64,000 nucleotides of DNA from Streptomyces albipurpureus. Its GTDB lineage: Bacteria > Actinomycetota > Actinomycetes > Streptomycetales > Streptomycetaceae. Under the pieces are notes generated by a model, which was not told where the DNA came from, did not search any database, and was given only the letters and a program-made list of their open reading frames with translations. The position numbers were made by a program, and so were the translations under genes. The stretch is taken from NCBI RefSeq assembly GCF_023701525.1, contig NZ_JAMQAW010000032.1, positions 1 through 64,000 on the forward strand. Reading direction: 5' to 3'. Positions 8,585 through 16,799 of this stretch are shown here, in pieces (the first letter of the stretch is position 1; each line of letters starts with the position of its first letter).

Positions 8585-9514
8585 TCACAGTCTGCCCAGA
8601 CTGTCGACGCGTTGCCGAATGAGGGAAGCCGCGTGCCGGAGGGCGGTGTACTCGGGTTCGTCCAGCTTCCACTCGACCGCACTCAGGGCTCCTCGCGCGG
8701 TTCTGGTGACGGGGATTCCGACATTCACATCGTGCAGGCCGTACTCGCCGTCCAACGCCATGGACGCGGTCCAGTCCGGCACTCCGCCACGCGTGATGTC
8801 GTGGATCATCCGGGCGACTCCCCCCGCCGTGGTCCACGGGGTGGTGCGGAGCACGCCCAGACGTCCCCACCTCGCGTAGTAGCCGCGGAGGTCGGTCAGA
8901 ACCTCGTCGCGGCGGCGGGCGCACAGTTGTACGCGCGTGCCGTTCGCCCGGATGCGGCTGAGGAGGGGAACGAGCGCATCGCCGTGCTCCCCGATGGCCC
9001 AGGCGCTGACGTCCGACGCCTCCGTTCCCAGGACCCTTGCGACGGCCACGCGCAGTCGCAGGGTGTCGTTCCAGGAGTAGCCCAGGATTCTGGAGCGGTC
9101 GATCCGCGCATGCCGTTGCAACCAGCCACTGAGTACATCGACCGGGTTCGTCACGACAATGACGTACCCATTCCAGTTCGCGGAGATCTTGGCGATCTCA
9201 CAGAAGTAGGGATGGACGGTCCCCGCGTTGCCCACTATCGAGTCGACACGCGACACCCGCGCGGCGAGCGGAACCGACGCGGCCACGACGATGACGTCCG
9301 AGTCGTGAAAGCCCACCGTCCCTCCGTGGGCGACCATCGGTACCCGTCCCAGCGGTGCCAGGGATTCAGCGTCCATCAGCAGGCCGGTGACGGACTCGGG
9401 GCTACGCCCGATCAGCGCGACCTCGTAGGGTTCGGGGGCGCTGATGAGGAGGTGGGCGAGGGCTGACCCGACCCCGCCCGCGGCACCGATGATGGTGACC
9501 TTGGGAGGTTTCAC
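8585..9514 (-). CDS. Malate/lactate dehydrogenase family 2-hydroxyacid dehydrogenase
   Basis: 309 residues in the NAD-dependent L-lactate/malate dehydrogenase fold. The dinucleotide motif GAAGGVGSALA opens the protein; VIVVTNPVDVL, the WNDTLRLR segment (Asp/Arg pair) and GEHGD (catalytic histidine) follow. The mobile substrate loop reads SVPLAARVSR. By alignment, the position that is Arg in malate and Gln in lactate dehydrogenases is Leu here, so the substrate is probably neither. The GTG start at 9514 overlaps the methyltransferase stop as GTGA, which implies translational coupling; the longer frame to 9580 would only run into the methyltransferase. It presumably interconverts a 2-oxo and a 2-hydroxy acid in a small biosynthetic pathway. 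Confidence 0.85.
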   Translation of the reverse strand: MKPPKVTIIGAAGGVGSALAHLLISAPEPYEVALIGRSPESVTGLLMDAESLAPLGRVPMVAHGGTVGFHDSDVIVVAASVPLAARVSRVDSIVGNAGTVHPYFCEIAKISANWNGYVIVVTNPVDVLSGWLQRHARIDRSRILGYSWNDTLRLRVAVARVLGTEASDVSAWAIGEHGDALVPLLSRIRANGTRVQLCARRRDEVLTDLRGYYARWGRLGVLRTTPWTTAGGVARMIHDITRGGVPDWTASMALDGEYGLHDVNVGIPVTRTARGALSAVEWKLDEPEYTALRHAASLIRQRVDSLGRL

Positions 9515-10329
9515 TGGGCCGGCACCGCTTCCGTGGCGGGGGCGGCGCGGCCGCAGACGGCCATCCAGCCGAACGAACACGTCAACTGACCGTCTGCTCT
9601 GTCGAGGTTCTCGAATGCGGCGCTCGGGTCGCGGCCGGTCCAGGCCGCCGGGCGGGGCCGGGCCGCTCTGACGGTGGAGCGGTACAACTCGTCCCAGGAG
9701 GAGCCGCCGCCGTAGAAGGGCACCTCCATGGTCACCTCATGGAGATCGAGCCCCGCTCGTTGAACTGCCCGGGGCAGCTTGCGGCCGAGGCGGAAGTCGA
9801 TTCCCTCCATCCGCCCCCAATGGCACCAGGCGGACCAGAAGCGCTGGTGCTCCGGATCGCCCAACACGGCCGCCCCGGCGTCGGGTTCGATCAGGACCAG
9901 GACGCCGTCCGGCTTCAGAGCGCCCGCCAGACGTTCCACGACGGGTTCCCACTGAGACAGGTGGTGCAGGAGCGCGCGACAGGTGATCACGTCGAAGGAA
10001 CGTCGGGGAATGTCGCCAGTGAGCACATCGAGTTCGCGCACCGTCAGATTCGGATGCCGCAAATCCTTCAGGAACGAGAGGTTGATGTCGGTGGCCAGCA
10101 CGGAGCCCCGGGCCCCGACCTGATCGGCCATCCACGTGGCGATGGTGCCCGTTCCCGAGCCGAGTTCCAGGCAGCGCAGCCCCGGGCGCATCCCGGCAAG
10201 ACTCAGAGCTCGCCGGTGCATCGGGTCCAGCATCCGCGCCAGCAGCTCCAGACGATCACGTTCCCCTTCGCCCGACTCGGCGAAGACATAGGGTCGGGCC
10301 TCGGCCCCTCCGGAGAATGCGCTGGTCAT
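9511..10329 (-). CDS. Class I SAM-dependent methyltransferase
   Basis: 272 residues. The SAM-binding motif I is LELGSGTGTIATWMA; the acidic end of strand 2 lies in VLATDINLS. FDVITCRALLHHLSQW and ALKPDGVLVLIEPD are motifs IV-V of UbiE/small-molecule methyltransferases. The ATG at 10329 has a strong AAGGAGA site seven bases upstream. The frame is open much further upstream (to 10743), but that part is an alpha/beta-hydrolase remnant, not an N-terminal domain. The stop overlaps the dehydrogenase start by four bases. The substrate is unknown; the neighbours suggest a hydroxylated or aromatic small molecule. Confidence 0.88.
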   Translation of the reverse strand: MTSAFSGGAEARPYVFAESGEGERDRLELLARMLDPMHRRALSLAGMRPGLRCLELGSGTGTIATWMADQVGARGSVLATDINLSFLKDLRHPNLTVRELDVLTGDIPRRSFDVITCRALLHHLSQWEPVVERLAGALKPDGVLVLIEPDAGAAVLGDPEHQRFWSAWCHWGRMEGIDFRLGRKLPRAVQRAGLDLHEVTMEVPFYGGGSSWDELYRSTVRAARPRPAAWTGRDPSAAFENLDRADGQLTCSFGWMAVCGRAAPATEAVPAQ

Positions 10330-10554
10330 GAGGGATCTCCTTTCATGGTTGTCCCCTCGGCCGCACTTCGCGCCGTCCGCCAGAGCGGCGAGGCCGTGCC
10401 CGAGGGCGATCGCGCTCCGGTCAGGTTCCGAAGCCCCGGAACGCACAGCCGGGTCACGGGGTGTCACAGTCCTTCCGCACTGCTGCTCCCGAGGCGTCGG
10501 CGCAGTGCGCAGCCGTTCTGATGAGCGTGGCGGTCTCGGCGGGCCCGGACAGCC

Positions 10555-10792
10555 GGCCTGGGAGATCACCGCGCCGCCCCAGTAGCGTCCGACCAGCACG
10601 CTCGGGTCGTCTTGGACGTTGAGGACGGGGGTGGTCGCGGCGATGTCGCGGGCGCGGGGGAGCGTGGGATTCTGGGCCACGCTCATGTGGTGACCGTCCG
10701 CTCGCGGCGGGCCGTAGACCCTCTTCCAGCTGTATCCGTCCACGTAGCCGCCGTGGGCCAGGACGATGCCTTGTGTCGGGCGGGCGGCTCAT
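10555..10792 (-). pseudogene. Alpha/beta-hydrolase N-terminal remnant, frameshifted and without its nucleophile
   Basis: The ATG at 10792 keeps a GAGGAG ribosome site and begins MSRPPDT. After a single-base shift the next frame reads GIVLAHGGYVDGYSW, RADGHHMSVAQNPTL, and DDPSVLVGRYWGGAVISQAG. This is the start of a small alpha/beta-hydrolase (IVLVHG...ADGSSW...VLVGHSYGGAVI type). The nucleophile elbow GHSYG has become GRYWG, losing the serine, and nothing resembling the remaining two thirds of the enzyme follows. The remnant separates the monooxygenase from the methyltransferase. Confidence 0.75.
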
Positions 10793-11010
10793 GACTGCCA
10801 GCTCCTCGGAAGGTTCGCATACGGGGTAAGGGGCAAGCGGGCGGCGGCGGTAGTCGACATCCGGTGTCCGAGCCGCTGCCCGAGCGGACATCGACCGCAT
10901 GCGAGCCGGGCGATCAAGGCCGTTCCGAACGGTGCGGCGTGAGTGCCCGGGATCGAGGGCGGTGGCGGTGACGGGCATCTGCGACGTTGGCGGCGTACGG
11001 CGGTCGCCCT

Positions 11011-12267
11011 TCAGTCCGCCGGGCTGGTGGAATCGCGCGGCACCGTCCATGACTCGTGGGTGTTGACCTGCGCGACGGTGCCCTGGGACAGCTCCTTGTA
11101 GCGGTGGGTGATCCGCTCGGCCCCGCCGGTGGGCAGTGGCCCGCCGAGTTCCGCGGCGCGCGCGATGACCTCTTCAGGACCCAGACCGCGGTTGGCCAGC
11201 ACGACGGCGTTGACGACCGGCCGACGCAGCCCGTCGTAGCGGCGCAGCGCGGCCACCGGGTCGCGCTCCAGGGCCAGGCACCAGGCCAGCACACGGCTGT
11301 CGACGACCGACTGCGAACCACCGTTCATGCCCATCGGGAACATCGGGTGTGCGGCGTCACCGAGCAGGGTGACGCGTCCGAAGCTCCAGTGCGGCAGGGG
11401 GTCCCGGTCGAGCATCGGGTACTCGACGATCGCCGGGGAGCGCTCCGCGAGCATTGCAAGGTCGATCCACGGAAGGTTCCAGGACGCGAGTTCGGTATGC
11501 GCCTCGGCGGTCGTGACGAGCCGGCCGGCGCCGCGCGGCACCGGGCCGGGGCCACGGTGCCGTATCTCCAGCACCCAGTTCATCAAGGCGTCACCGCCTT
11601 CGGTCACCGGGTCCTCGATCGGGTAGGCGACGAACTTCTCTCCGCAGGCGTGGCCGGCCACCACGATCGAACGGCCGTCGAGGATGTGCGGGTACGGCGC
11701 GATCGCGCGCCACATGTGGACCCCGTTCCAGTGCGGGGGAGCCTCGACCGGGTAGAGCTGGGCGCGGACCGCGGAGTCGATGCCATCGGCGCCGATCAGC
11801 ACCTCGGCCTCCTCGGCGGTGAACTCGCCGCTCGCCCGGTCCAGGAAGTGGGCGTGGACACCGTCCTTGGTCTGCTCGAAGCGCTGGAATCGGAGCCCGG
11901 TGCGTACGACGTCCGTGCCCAGGCGCCTGGATACCGCCGCCAGCAGCATCATGTGCAGATGGCCGCGGTGTACGGAGTACTGCGGCCAGCGGTAGCCGGC
12001 GGTGAGCCCGAGCGGTTCCTCCCACACCGGTTCGCCCGCTCGGTCGCGGTAGCTCAGTCTTCGTGGGGGCAGTGCGATGGCGTCGAGCTCGTCGGCCAGG
12101 CCCAGCTCGGCGAGTTCCCGGACGGCATGCGGCAGCAGATTGATCCCCACACCGACGGCCTCGACGGTCCGCGCCGCCTCGTACACCCGCGGTTCGAAAC
12201 CCGCGGCGTGCAGCGCCAGGGCGCAGCTGAGCCCGGCGATGCCACCGCCCACGACGATCACTCTCAT
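11011..12267 (-). CDS. PhzS-like FAD-dependent aromatic monooxygenase
   Basis: 418 residues. N-terminal FAD motif RVIVVGGGIAGLSCALAL, GVGINLLPHAVREL, ADGIDSAVR (DG motif) and TLLGDAAHPMFPMGMNGGSQ (GD motif) define a class A flavoprotein hydroxylase. The spacing and text, including EEPLGLTAGYRWPQYSVHRG and YPMLDRDPLPHW, recall Pseudomonas PhzS, the hydroxylase of pyocyanin synthesis. A GGAGG site precedes the ATG at 12267; the frame is open to 12474, but that extension only translates the 8-bp repeat. It likely uses NAD(P)H and O2 to hydroxylate an aromatic substrate made or modified by the downstream genes. No regulator is adjacent. Confidence 0.9.
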   Translation of the reverse strand: MRVIVVGGGIAGLSCALALHAAGFEPRVYEAARTVEAVGVGINLLPHAVRELAELGLADELDAIALPPRRLSYRDRAGEPVWEEPLGLTAGYRWPQYSVHRGHLHMMLLAAVSRRLGTDVVRTGLRFQRFEQTKDGVHAHFLDRASGEFTAEEAEVLIGADGIDSAVRAQLYPVEAPPHWNGVHMWRAIAPYPHILDGRSIVVAGHACGEKFVAYPIEDPVTEGGDALMNWVLEIRHRGPGPVPRGAGRLVTTAEAHTELASWNLPWIDLAMLAERSPAIVEYPMLDRDPLPHWSFGRVTLLGDAAHPMFPMGMNGGSQSVVDSRVLAWCLALERDPVAALRRYDGLRRPVVNAVVLANRGLGPEEVIARAAELGGPLPTGGAERITHRYKELSQGTVAQVNTHESWTVPRDSTSPAD

Positions 12268-12323
12268 CGATCTGCCTCCGCCTTCGTTGTCCGCATAGTC
12301 CGCACGGTCTGCATTGCTTGAAT

Positions 12324-12385
12324 CGGTTGCTCGGTTGCTCGGTTGCTCGGTTGCTCGGTTGCTCGGTTGCTCGGTTGCTCGGTTC
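12324..12385. repeat. 8-bp tandem repeat (CGGTTGCT), about 7.75 copies
   Basis: An uninterrupted run of the octamer CGGTTGCT, ending in CGGTTC, lies 56 bp upstream of the monooxygenase ATG, probably in its 5' untranslated or promoter region. Copies look identical by eye, which points to recent slippage expansion. Because 8 is not a multiple of 3 it is unlikely to be coding. Copy-number change could alter promoter spacing or leader length. Confidence 0.93.
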
Positions 12386-14030
12386 GGGGGTGGGGGTGTC
12401 GGGGTGCCTACGGCTGTCGGGTTCCTGAAGCTGTGAAGGCCAGAGGCCGAAGCCGCACGTCGGTCGCGGGGCAACGCCGTCTACCTGGTCTGTGGTGAAC
12501 CTGTCGGCACGGGGCGGCACCCGGTGCTCCGTGCCAGAACCCGCTTCCAGGCCGCCGGAGGGGCCTGAGCGTTCGGGTGGTGAGGGCTGCGCGACCGTTG
12601 TCCACGTGGAGCCGGACATCGTCAAACAGACAGTTCCGGGTACAGCTCGCTGGACCGACGCCTTCTGCCACGGCCGCAGAGACTGCTGTGGACGTCGGAG
12701 CGGTCACAACGAGGGCCCGGACGCCGACTGTTCCCGCCCCCCTGCTCGACAGCACCTTCATGCGGCTCTCCCATCTCGCGATCTCAGCACTTCTGATGTG
12801 CGGACGCCAAGAACCGAAAGCCGACGCCTTCCAGCAGCCCGTGCGGGGGATGCCGACCGGCCCGGCACCTCTTTGTGGGACGTCAAGGCAAGGCCGTTGC
12901 CCGCCCGGCGCGTGACTTCGATTGCCGGAGACGGCTTTCGTGGGTCTGGAGACAAGTGTTCCGTCCGGGCGCTGGCCGGTCCAATACCTGGCACTGCTGG
13001 GACCGATCACGCGCACTGATACCGCGGCTGGCGGGTTTACGGGATGTGTTCGGCACACGCGGGAATCGTGGAATTGACCGGGTCGATCAGCTTGATGCCG
13101 ACGAAGGGCAGGATGAACGCCGCCGAGCCCGCAGCCGCCAACCAGCCCTGACAGGGAGCCGAGCCCGAGGCGGTCAAACCAGCTCGCGGGCGGCTTCACC
13201 ATCCACTGACCGAGGCAGTGAGAGCCCGCGGCCTTTGCTGCTGGATCGGTGGCTCGCCGCACCGATTCCCAGTTCGGCGCGAGGCATGCGACGCGGTTCG
13301 GCCTCGACCACGTCGAGTTGTCGCCGCGGCGGGGTGGTCCGCGGACAGTGCCCGGTCGGCCGGGTCGGCGGATCTGTGCGCGTCGGGGTGACGAGGTCCA
13401 CGGAATCGAGTGAGGGCGTTCGGGGCCGAAACCCCTGTGCCTGAGGAAGAGCCTGGGTGCCGACTGGGGCACGGTCAACGCCGCGTCCCCGGCCTGGCGA
13501 CGACTCGGCATGCTCATTCGCGCACAACTGGACGCATGACTCGACGTGTACGGATTCATGGTCCCGGCCGCGGCCGGCCGATCCGAGCAGTGTGCGATGG
13601 TTTGGGGGTATGGGATCGAGAACGGCACGCCCAAGTGGTTCTCGGCCGGATCGATCGATTCTGGCCGCATCGCCTACGTAACTGTTCCGTGGGGCAGTAG
13701 CGCGTCTGAAGCTCCGCGTCACGGCACTCGATGTGGGTGGCGCCGCCTTCGCGAAGATCGGTTTCTCCCACCAACACCGGGTTGCCTGCCGAGACAGCCA
13801 GCCGCCCCCCGGGGAAACGCACCCGCACCGCACCACCGTCCAGTGACCACAACGGTCAGCGGCGGACCTGCGTCTTCCGCATTGTGATCATGTCACCGGT
13901 CTGTGACGGCGTGGTCTTGGAACGAAGACGCTGGGATCTCTTCGGCTCGTAGCCCCCTCATAGTGATCGACCGAGTACCGGGAAGCCGAAACCGCTTCGG
14001 CCTCAACCACTCATTACTCAGGGGGATCTC
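12386..14030. other. 1.6 kb without a confident gene
   Basis: Several open frames overlap here on both strands, the longest about 420 codons on the minus strand, but their translations are arginine- and proline-rich, have no family motifs and look like GC-rich shadows. One plus-strand piece near 13546-13690 (with QCAMVWGYGIENGTPKWFS) and one minus-strand piece near 13700-13850 (with GRLAVSAGNPVLVGETDL) look more protein-like and could be gene debris; neither was assigned. The segment is probably decayed or intergenic DNA. Confidence 0.5.
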
Positions 14031-14711
14031 ATGTCTGGCATCCGTCGCAAGGCCATCCTCGTCTCCGCGGCCGTCGTGGGCGGCGCCATGCTGATGACCG
14101 GGTGCCAGGGCTCGGCCACGGCCACGGACACCGGTGCCGCGCGGGGTTCCTCGTCGGCGACCCCGGCCGGCGATCCGGCCACCGCGTCGGGCTCGCCGAC
14201 CGCGGGCAGCGGCCAGGGAGCCGACACGGGGTCCGACGTGAAGGACAAAGGGTCCGGCCAGGACGGGACCGGTTCCGGCGTTGACACCGGCAATGGCGAG
14301 CGGGAGCCCGTCGGGCAGAGCTGTGGCGCCAATGACATCTCCTGGAGCACCAAGTCCGAGACCCAGGCCGGCGGGTACATCCTGATCATCGCGAAGGCGA
14401 AGCCGGGGATCACCTGTGCCCTGCCTGCCGCGCTTCCCACCGTGGCGTTCGGTTCCGACGGTACCCAGGCAGGTCCCGCGGAGCAGGCCGTGGGCAAGCA
14501 GATCACGCTCAGGGGGAGTGTCACCGCCTACGCCGGGGTGAACCCGAAGAGCACCGGCGGGGACGGTGGCAAGGAACTCGAACACATCATCGTCGGTGTC
14601 GGTGACGACGACCCCAACCCGGTCTCCCTACGGGTCGGGACCATCACCGTGCAGGACCCGAAGGTCACCAACTGGCACATCTCCCCGACGGACGCCGTTC
14701 CCTTCAACTGA
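14031..14711 (+). CDS. DUF4232-type secreted lipoprotein
   Basis: 226 residues. The N-terminus is a lipoprotein signal: basic start (SGIRRK), hydrophobic core and lipobox LMTGC, with the cysteine at about residue 24. A Ser/Thr/Gly/Asp-rich linker of roughly 70 residues follows. The C-terminal domain begins with CGANDISWSTKSE and contains the second cysteine in GITCALPAAL. This two-cysteine beta-domain matches DUF4232 of actinomycete exported proteins. Its biochemical role is unknown; it should be anchored on the outer face of the membrane. AGGGGG precedes the ATG. A hairpin terminator follows, so it is probably monocistronic. Confidence 0.85.
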   Translation: MSGIRRKAILVSAAVVGGAMLMTGCQGSATATDTGAARGSSSATPAGDPATASGSPTAGSGQGADTGSDVKDKGSGQDGTGSGVDTGNGEREPVGQSCGANDISWSTKSETQAGGYILIIAKAKPGITCALPAALPTVAFGSDGTQAGPAEQAVGKQITLRGSVTAYAGVNPKSTGGDGGKELEHIIVGVGDDDPNPVSLRVGTITVQDPKVTNWHISPTDAVPFN

Positions 14712-14733
14712 AGTGAAGTGAAGTGAAGTGAAC
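14709..14733 (+). repeat. Pentanucleotide repeat (TGAAG/AGTGA) at the lipoprotein stop codon
   Basis: The stop codon of the lipoprotein gene is the first unit of a run of four to five GAAGT pentamers, followed by degenerate copies (GGAACTGAAATGAACTGAAC). All three frames therefore carry TGA codons within a few bases. It lies between the coding end and the terminator hairpin. Confidence 0.8.
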
Positions 14734-14758
14734 GGAACTGAAATGAACTGAACGCGGT

Positions 14759-14797
14759 GCGTGGGCGGCGAGAGCTCCAGATCTCGGCCGCCCACGC
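14759..14797 (+). terminator. Rho-independent-type hairpin after the lipoprotein gene
   Basis: GCGTGGGCGGC pairs perfectly with GCCGCCCACGC, and an inner GAGA/TCTC extends the stem with one bulged G; the loop is about eight bases. There is no T-tract, as is common for actinomycete terminators. Confidence 0.75.
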
Positions 14798-15099
14798 TGC
14801 CACGACCTCGACCCGGCGCCACAAGGCTGCGAGGCTCAACACCGCCCGATCAGAGCCCGGCCGTCAAAACCCTCGACGACCAGACGTGGAGAGCTCGCCG
14901 TGGTGGGTGCCCTTCTCCGCGATCATCCTGCCGGTGAGGCACTCCACCACCGTGCCGTATCGCGGGCGGCGTCCAGATTGACGCCCGGAGACCGCTCCCG
15001 CTCGTAGCACCGGTGCGGAGGAGGATCTCCTTGCCGCTGGGGGCCACGCCGGTGACTGGCCGCGTGGTCAAACCCCGTGGTGGGCGGTGCGGTCAGCCG

Positions 15100-15245
15100 G
15101 CGGCAGGTGCGCCTGCGGTGACCCTGGCGCGGTGGCTCGGACACTCCTGGCCGACCATCACCCTCAGTTGTTACGCACACTTCGTACCAGAGGCCGAAGC
15201 CAAGGGGCGTACCGGCATCGACCGAACTGCCCGGGCGGTGCGATG
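15100..15245 (+). pseudogene. Tyrosine recombinase (integrase) C-terminal stub
   Basis: One plus-strand frame reads VTLARWLGHSWPTITLSCYAHFVP followed by EAEAKGRTGID. This is the end of a phage/ICE-type integrase: the LGHS motif with its box-II histidine, and the tyrosine that would be the nucleophile in CYAHF. Nothing upstream restores the rest of the catalytic domain (no box-I arginine seen). It marks an old integration or deletion scar. No tRNA gene or att repeat was found beside it. Confidence 0.65.
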
Positions 15246-15365
15246 ACGGCCCGCTGGGTGAAACTTCCCGAATTCTCCCCAGAGCTGAGCAGTGAATTCT
15301 TTGGGCTGTACGGCGCCGGCCTGTTCCATGGTTTTGCAGGAAGTGAACCCGTATAGCCTGGGGAA

Positions 15366-16193
15366 ATGCTGACCGAAGTCACAGCGACCCGCTATGTCAC
15401 GCCCCTGCGTGAGGGCGGCTCGCTCCCGGGCATCGTCGAGGCCGACGATCTCGGTACGTACGTCATGAAGTTCACCGGCGCCGGCCAGGGCCGCAAGACG
15501 CTTGTCGCCGAGGTCATCTGCGGACAACTCGGTCGTGCCCTGGGGCTGCGGGTGCCCGATCTCGTCTCGATACAGCTTGATCCGGTGATTGGGCTCGGCG
15601 AGCCGGATCAGGAGGTTCAGGAACTGCTGAAGGCGAGTGGCGGACTCAATCTCGGTATGGACTTCCTTCCGGGGGCACTGGGCTTTGACCCGCTGGCCTA
15701 TGAAGTGGACCCGATCGAGGCCGGTCAGGTCATCTGGTTCGACGCCCTCATCAACAATGTCGACCGCTCCTGGCGCAACCCCAACATGTTGGTGTGGCAC
15801 GGTGAGCTCTGGCTCATCGACCATGGCGCCACCATGATCTGGCACCACAACTGGCCGGGGGCGGGAGGCTGGGCCGAGAAGCCGTATGACGCGTCCGACC
15901 ACGCGCTGGCCCGCTTCTCGCCCGAGGTCGAGACCGCTGCCGCCGCACTCGCCCCGCTCGTCACCGAGGACCTCATCACCGCCGCCGCGGCCGATGTGCC
16001 CGATGAATGGCTGGTGGACGAGCCGGGATTCGACAGCACTGACGAGCTTCGCCGGGCCTATGTGGAGGCACTGCTGCCGCGGGCGGCAACGGTCCATGAA
16101 CGGATCATCCTGGGCGAGCCTTCCCGGCCCCGGGTCTCCCAGGCTCCCGGCTGGCTGACCGGTCGCCATGAGCAGAAGGGGGCGCGGGCATGA
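15366..16193 (+). CDS. HipA-like serine/threonine kinase (HipA_2 type)
   Basis: 275 residues. GTYVMKFTGAGQGRKTLVAEV resembles the glycine/lysine nucleotide-binding part of HipA kinases. ALINNVDRSWRNPNMLVW provides the catalytic-loop Asp and Asn, and LWLIDHGATM is the metal-binding DFG-like motif. It is shorter than the about 440-residue E. coli HipA and lacks that protein's N-terminal subdomain, as in the compact actinomycete subfamily. The stop overlaps the start of the DUF3037 gene by four bases, so the two proteins are made together. There is no HipB-like DNA-binding gene next to it, so a classical toxin-antitoxin role is not shown. The phosphorylation target is unknown. Confidence 0.82.
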   Translation: MLTEVTATRYVTPLREGGSLPGIVEADDLGTYVMKFTGAGQGRKTLVAEVICGQLGRALGLRVPDLVSIQLDPVIGLGEPDQEVQELLKASGGLNLGMDFLPGALGFDPLAYEVDPIEAGQVIWFDALINNVDRSWRNPNMLVWHGELWLIDHGATMIWHHNWPGAGGWAEKPYDASDHALARFSPEVETAAAALAPLVTEDLITAAAADVPDEWLVDEPGFDSTDELRRAYVEALLPRAATVHERIILGEPSRPRVSQAPGWLTGRHEQKGARA

Positions 16194-16582
16194 GCGGGCG
16201 CGCCGGCCGAGAGGTGTTTGAGTACGCGCTGCTACGGGTGGTGCCACGAGTCGAGCGGGGTGAGTGCTTCAACGCCGGAGTGGTGGTCTATTGCCGGGCA
16301 CGGACCTTCGTCGCCGCCCGTACCCATCTCGATGAGACCAAGCTGAAGGCGCTTGATCCCGCCGCCGACGTACAGGGCGTGCGGGCCGCGTTGCGGGCCG
16401 TCGAGTACGTCTGCTGCGGCGGTGACGAAGCCGGGCAGGCGGCACGTGATGATGCCGGTCGGCGCTTTCGCTGGCTGATCGCACCACGCTCGACCGTCGT
16501 CCAGCCCGGCCCCGTACACACCGGACTGACGGCTGACCCCGAGGCTGAGCTGGAGCGGTTGCTCGCCCTCCTGGTGCGGTGA
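16190..16582 (+). CDS. DUF3037 family protein
   Basis: 130 residues with the family-type start VFEYALLRVVPRVERGECFNAGV, then VVYCRARTFVAARTHLDE, and a conserved RFRWLIAPRSTVVQPGPVHTG toward the end. No signal peptide or membrane segment is visible. DUF3037 proteins are commonly encoded directly after HipA-like kinases; here the ATGA overlap suggests a fixed partner or substrate relationship. Function is not established. Confidence 0.8.
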   Translation: MSGRAGREVFEYALLRVVPRVERGECFNAGVVVYCRARTFVAARTHLDETKLKALDPAADVQGVRAALRAVEYVCCGGDEAGQAARDDAGRRFRWLIAPRSTVVQPGPVHTGLTADPEAELERLLALLVR

Positions 16583-16610
16583 TGTTCCCACCGGCGCGCC
16601 AGGAGGGCCG

Positions 16611-16639
16611 TTGACACCGGGTGCCGGTGCTTCTAGCGT
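16611..16639 (+). promoter_or_regulatory. Sigma-70-type promoter of the fabG pair
   Basis: TTGACA at 16611 is separated by exactly 17 bases from TAGCGT at 16634. It is about 160 bp upstream of the first SDR gene, in its direction and just beyond the DUF3037 stop. The -35 is a perfect consensus; the -10 matches at the key first T and second A. Confidence 0.6.
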
Positions 16640-16799
16640 CACGTTCTGCCGTAGGTGCTAAGCGGTCGCTCATGTGTGTGGAGTAGGGCAGACGACGGAT
16701 GAGCGGCCGTCAGGCACGCGGGTCATCGCGCGCTCTCGGTACGACCGGTGCTGTAACCGCTGGAGTGTCGGGGCGCAACCAAGGGCGAGGAGAACCAGC

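Noticed and set aside
11056..12321. A 421-codon plus-strand open frame
   Set aside because: It is antisense to the PhzS-like monooxygenase, which has every flavoprotein motif and a ribosome site; the plus-strand translation has none.
12324..12385. Possible CRISPR array
   Set aside because: The unit is only 8 bp, contiguous and without spacers; it is a simple tandem repeat.
12408..13670. A 420-codon minus-strand open frame in the gene-poor region
   Set aside because: Arg/Pro/Ser-rich translation without any recognizable motif and no strong ribosome site; other frames in the same interval are equally long-lived.
15100..15365. Attachment site or integrated element
   Set aside because: Only an integrase C-terminal stub is present; no tRNA gene, no flanking direct repeat and no other phage or ICE genes were found.
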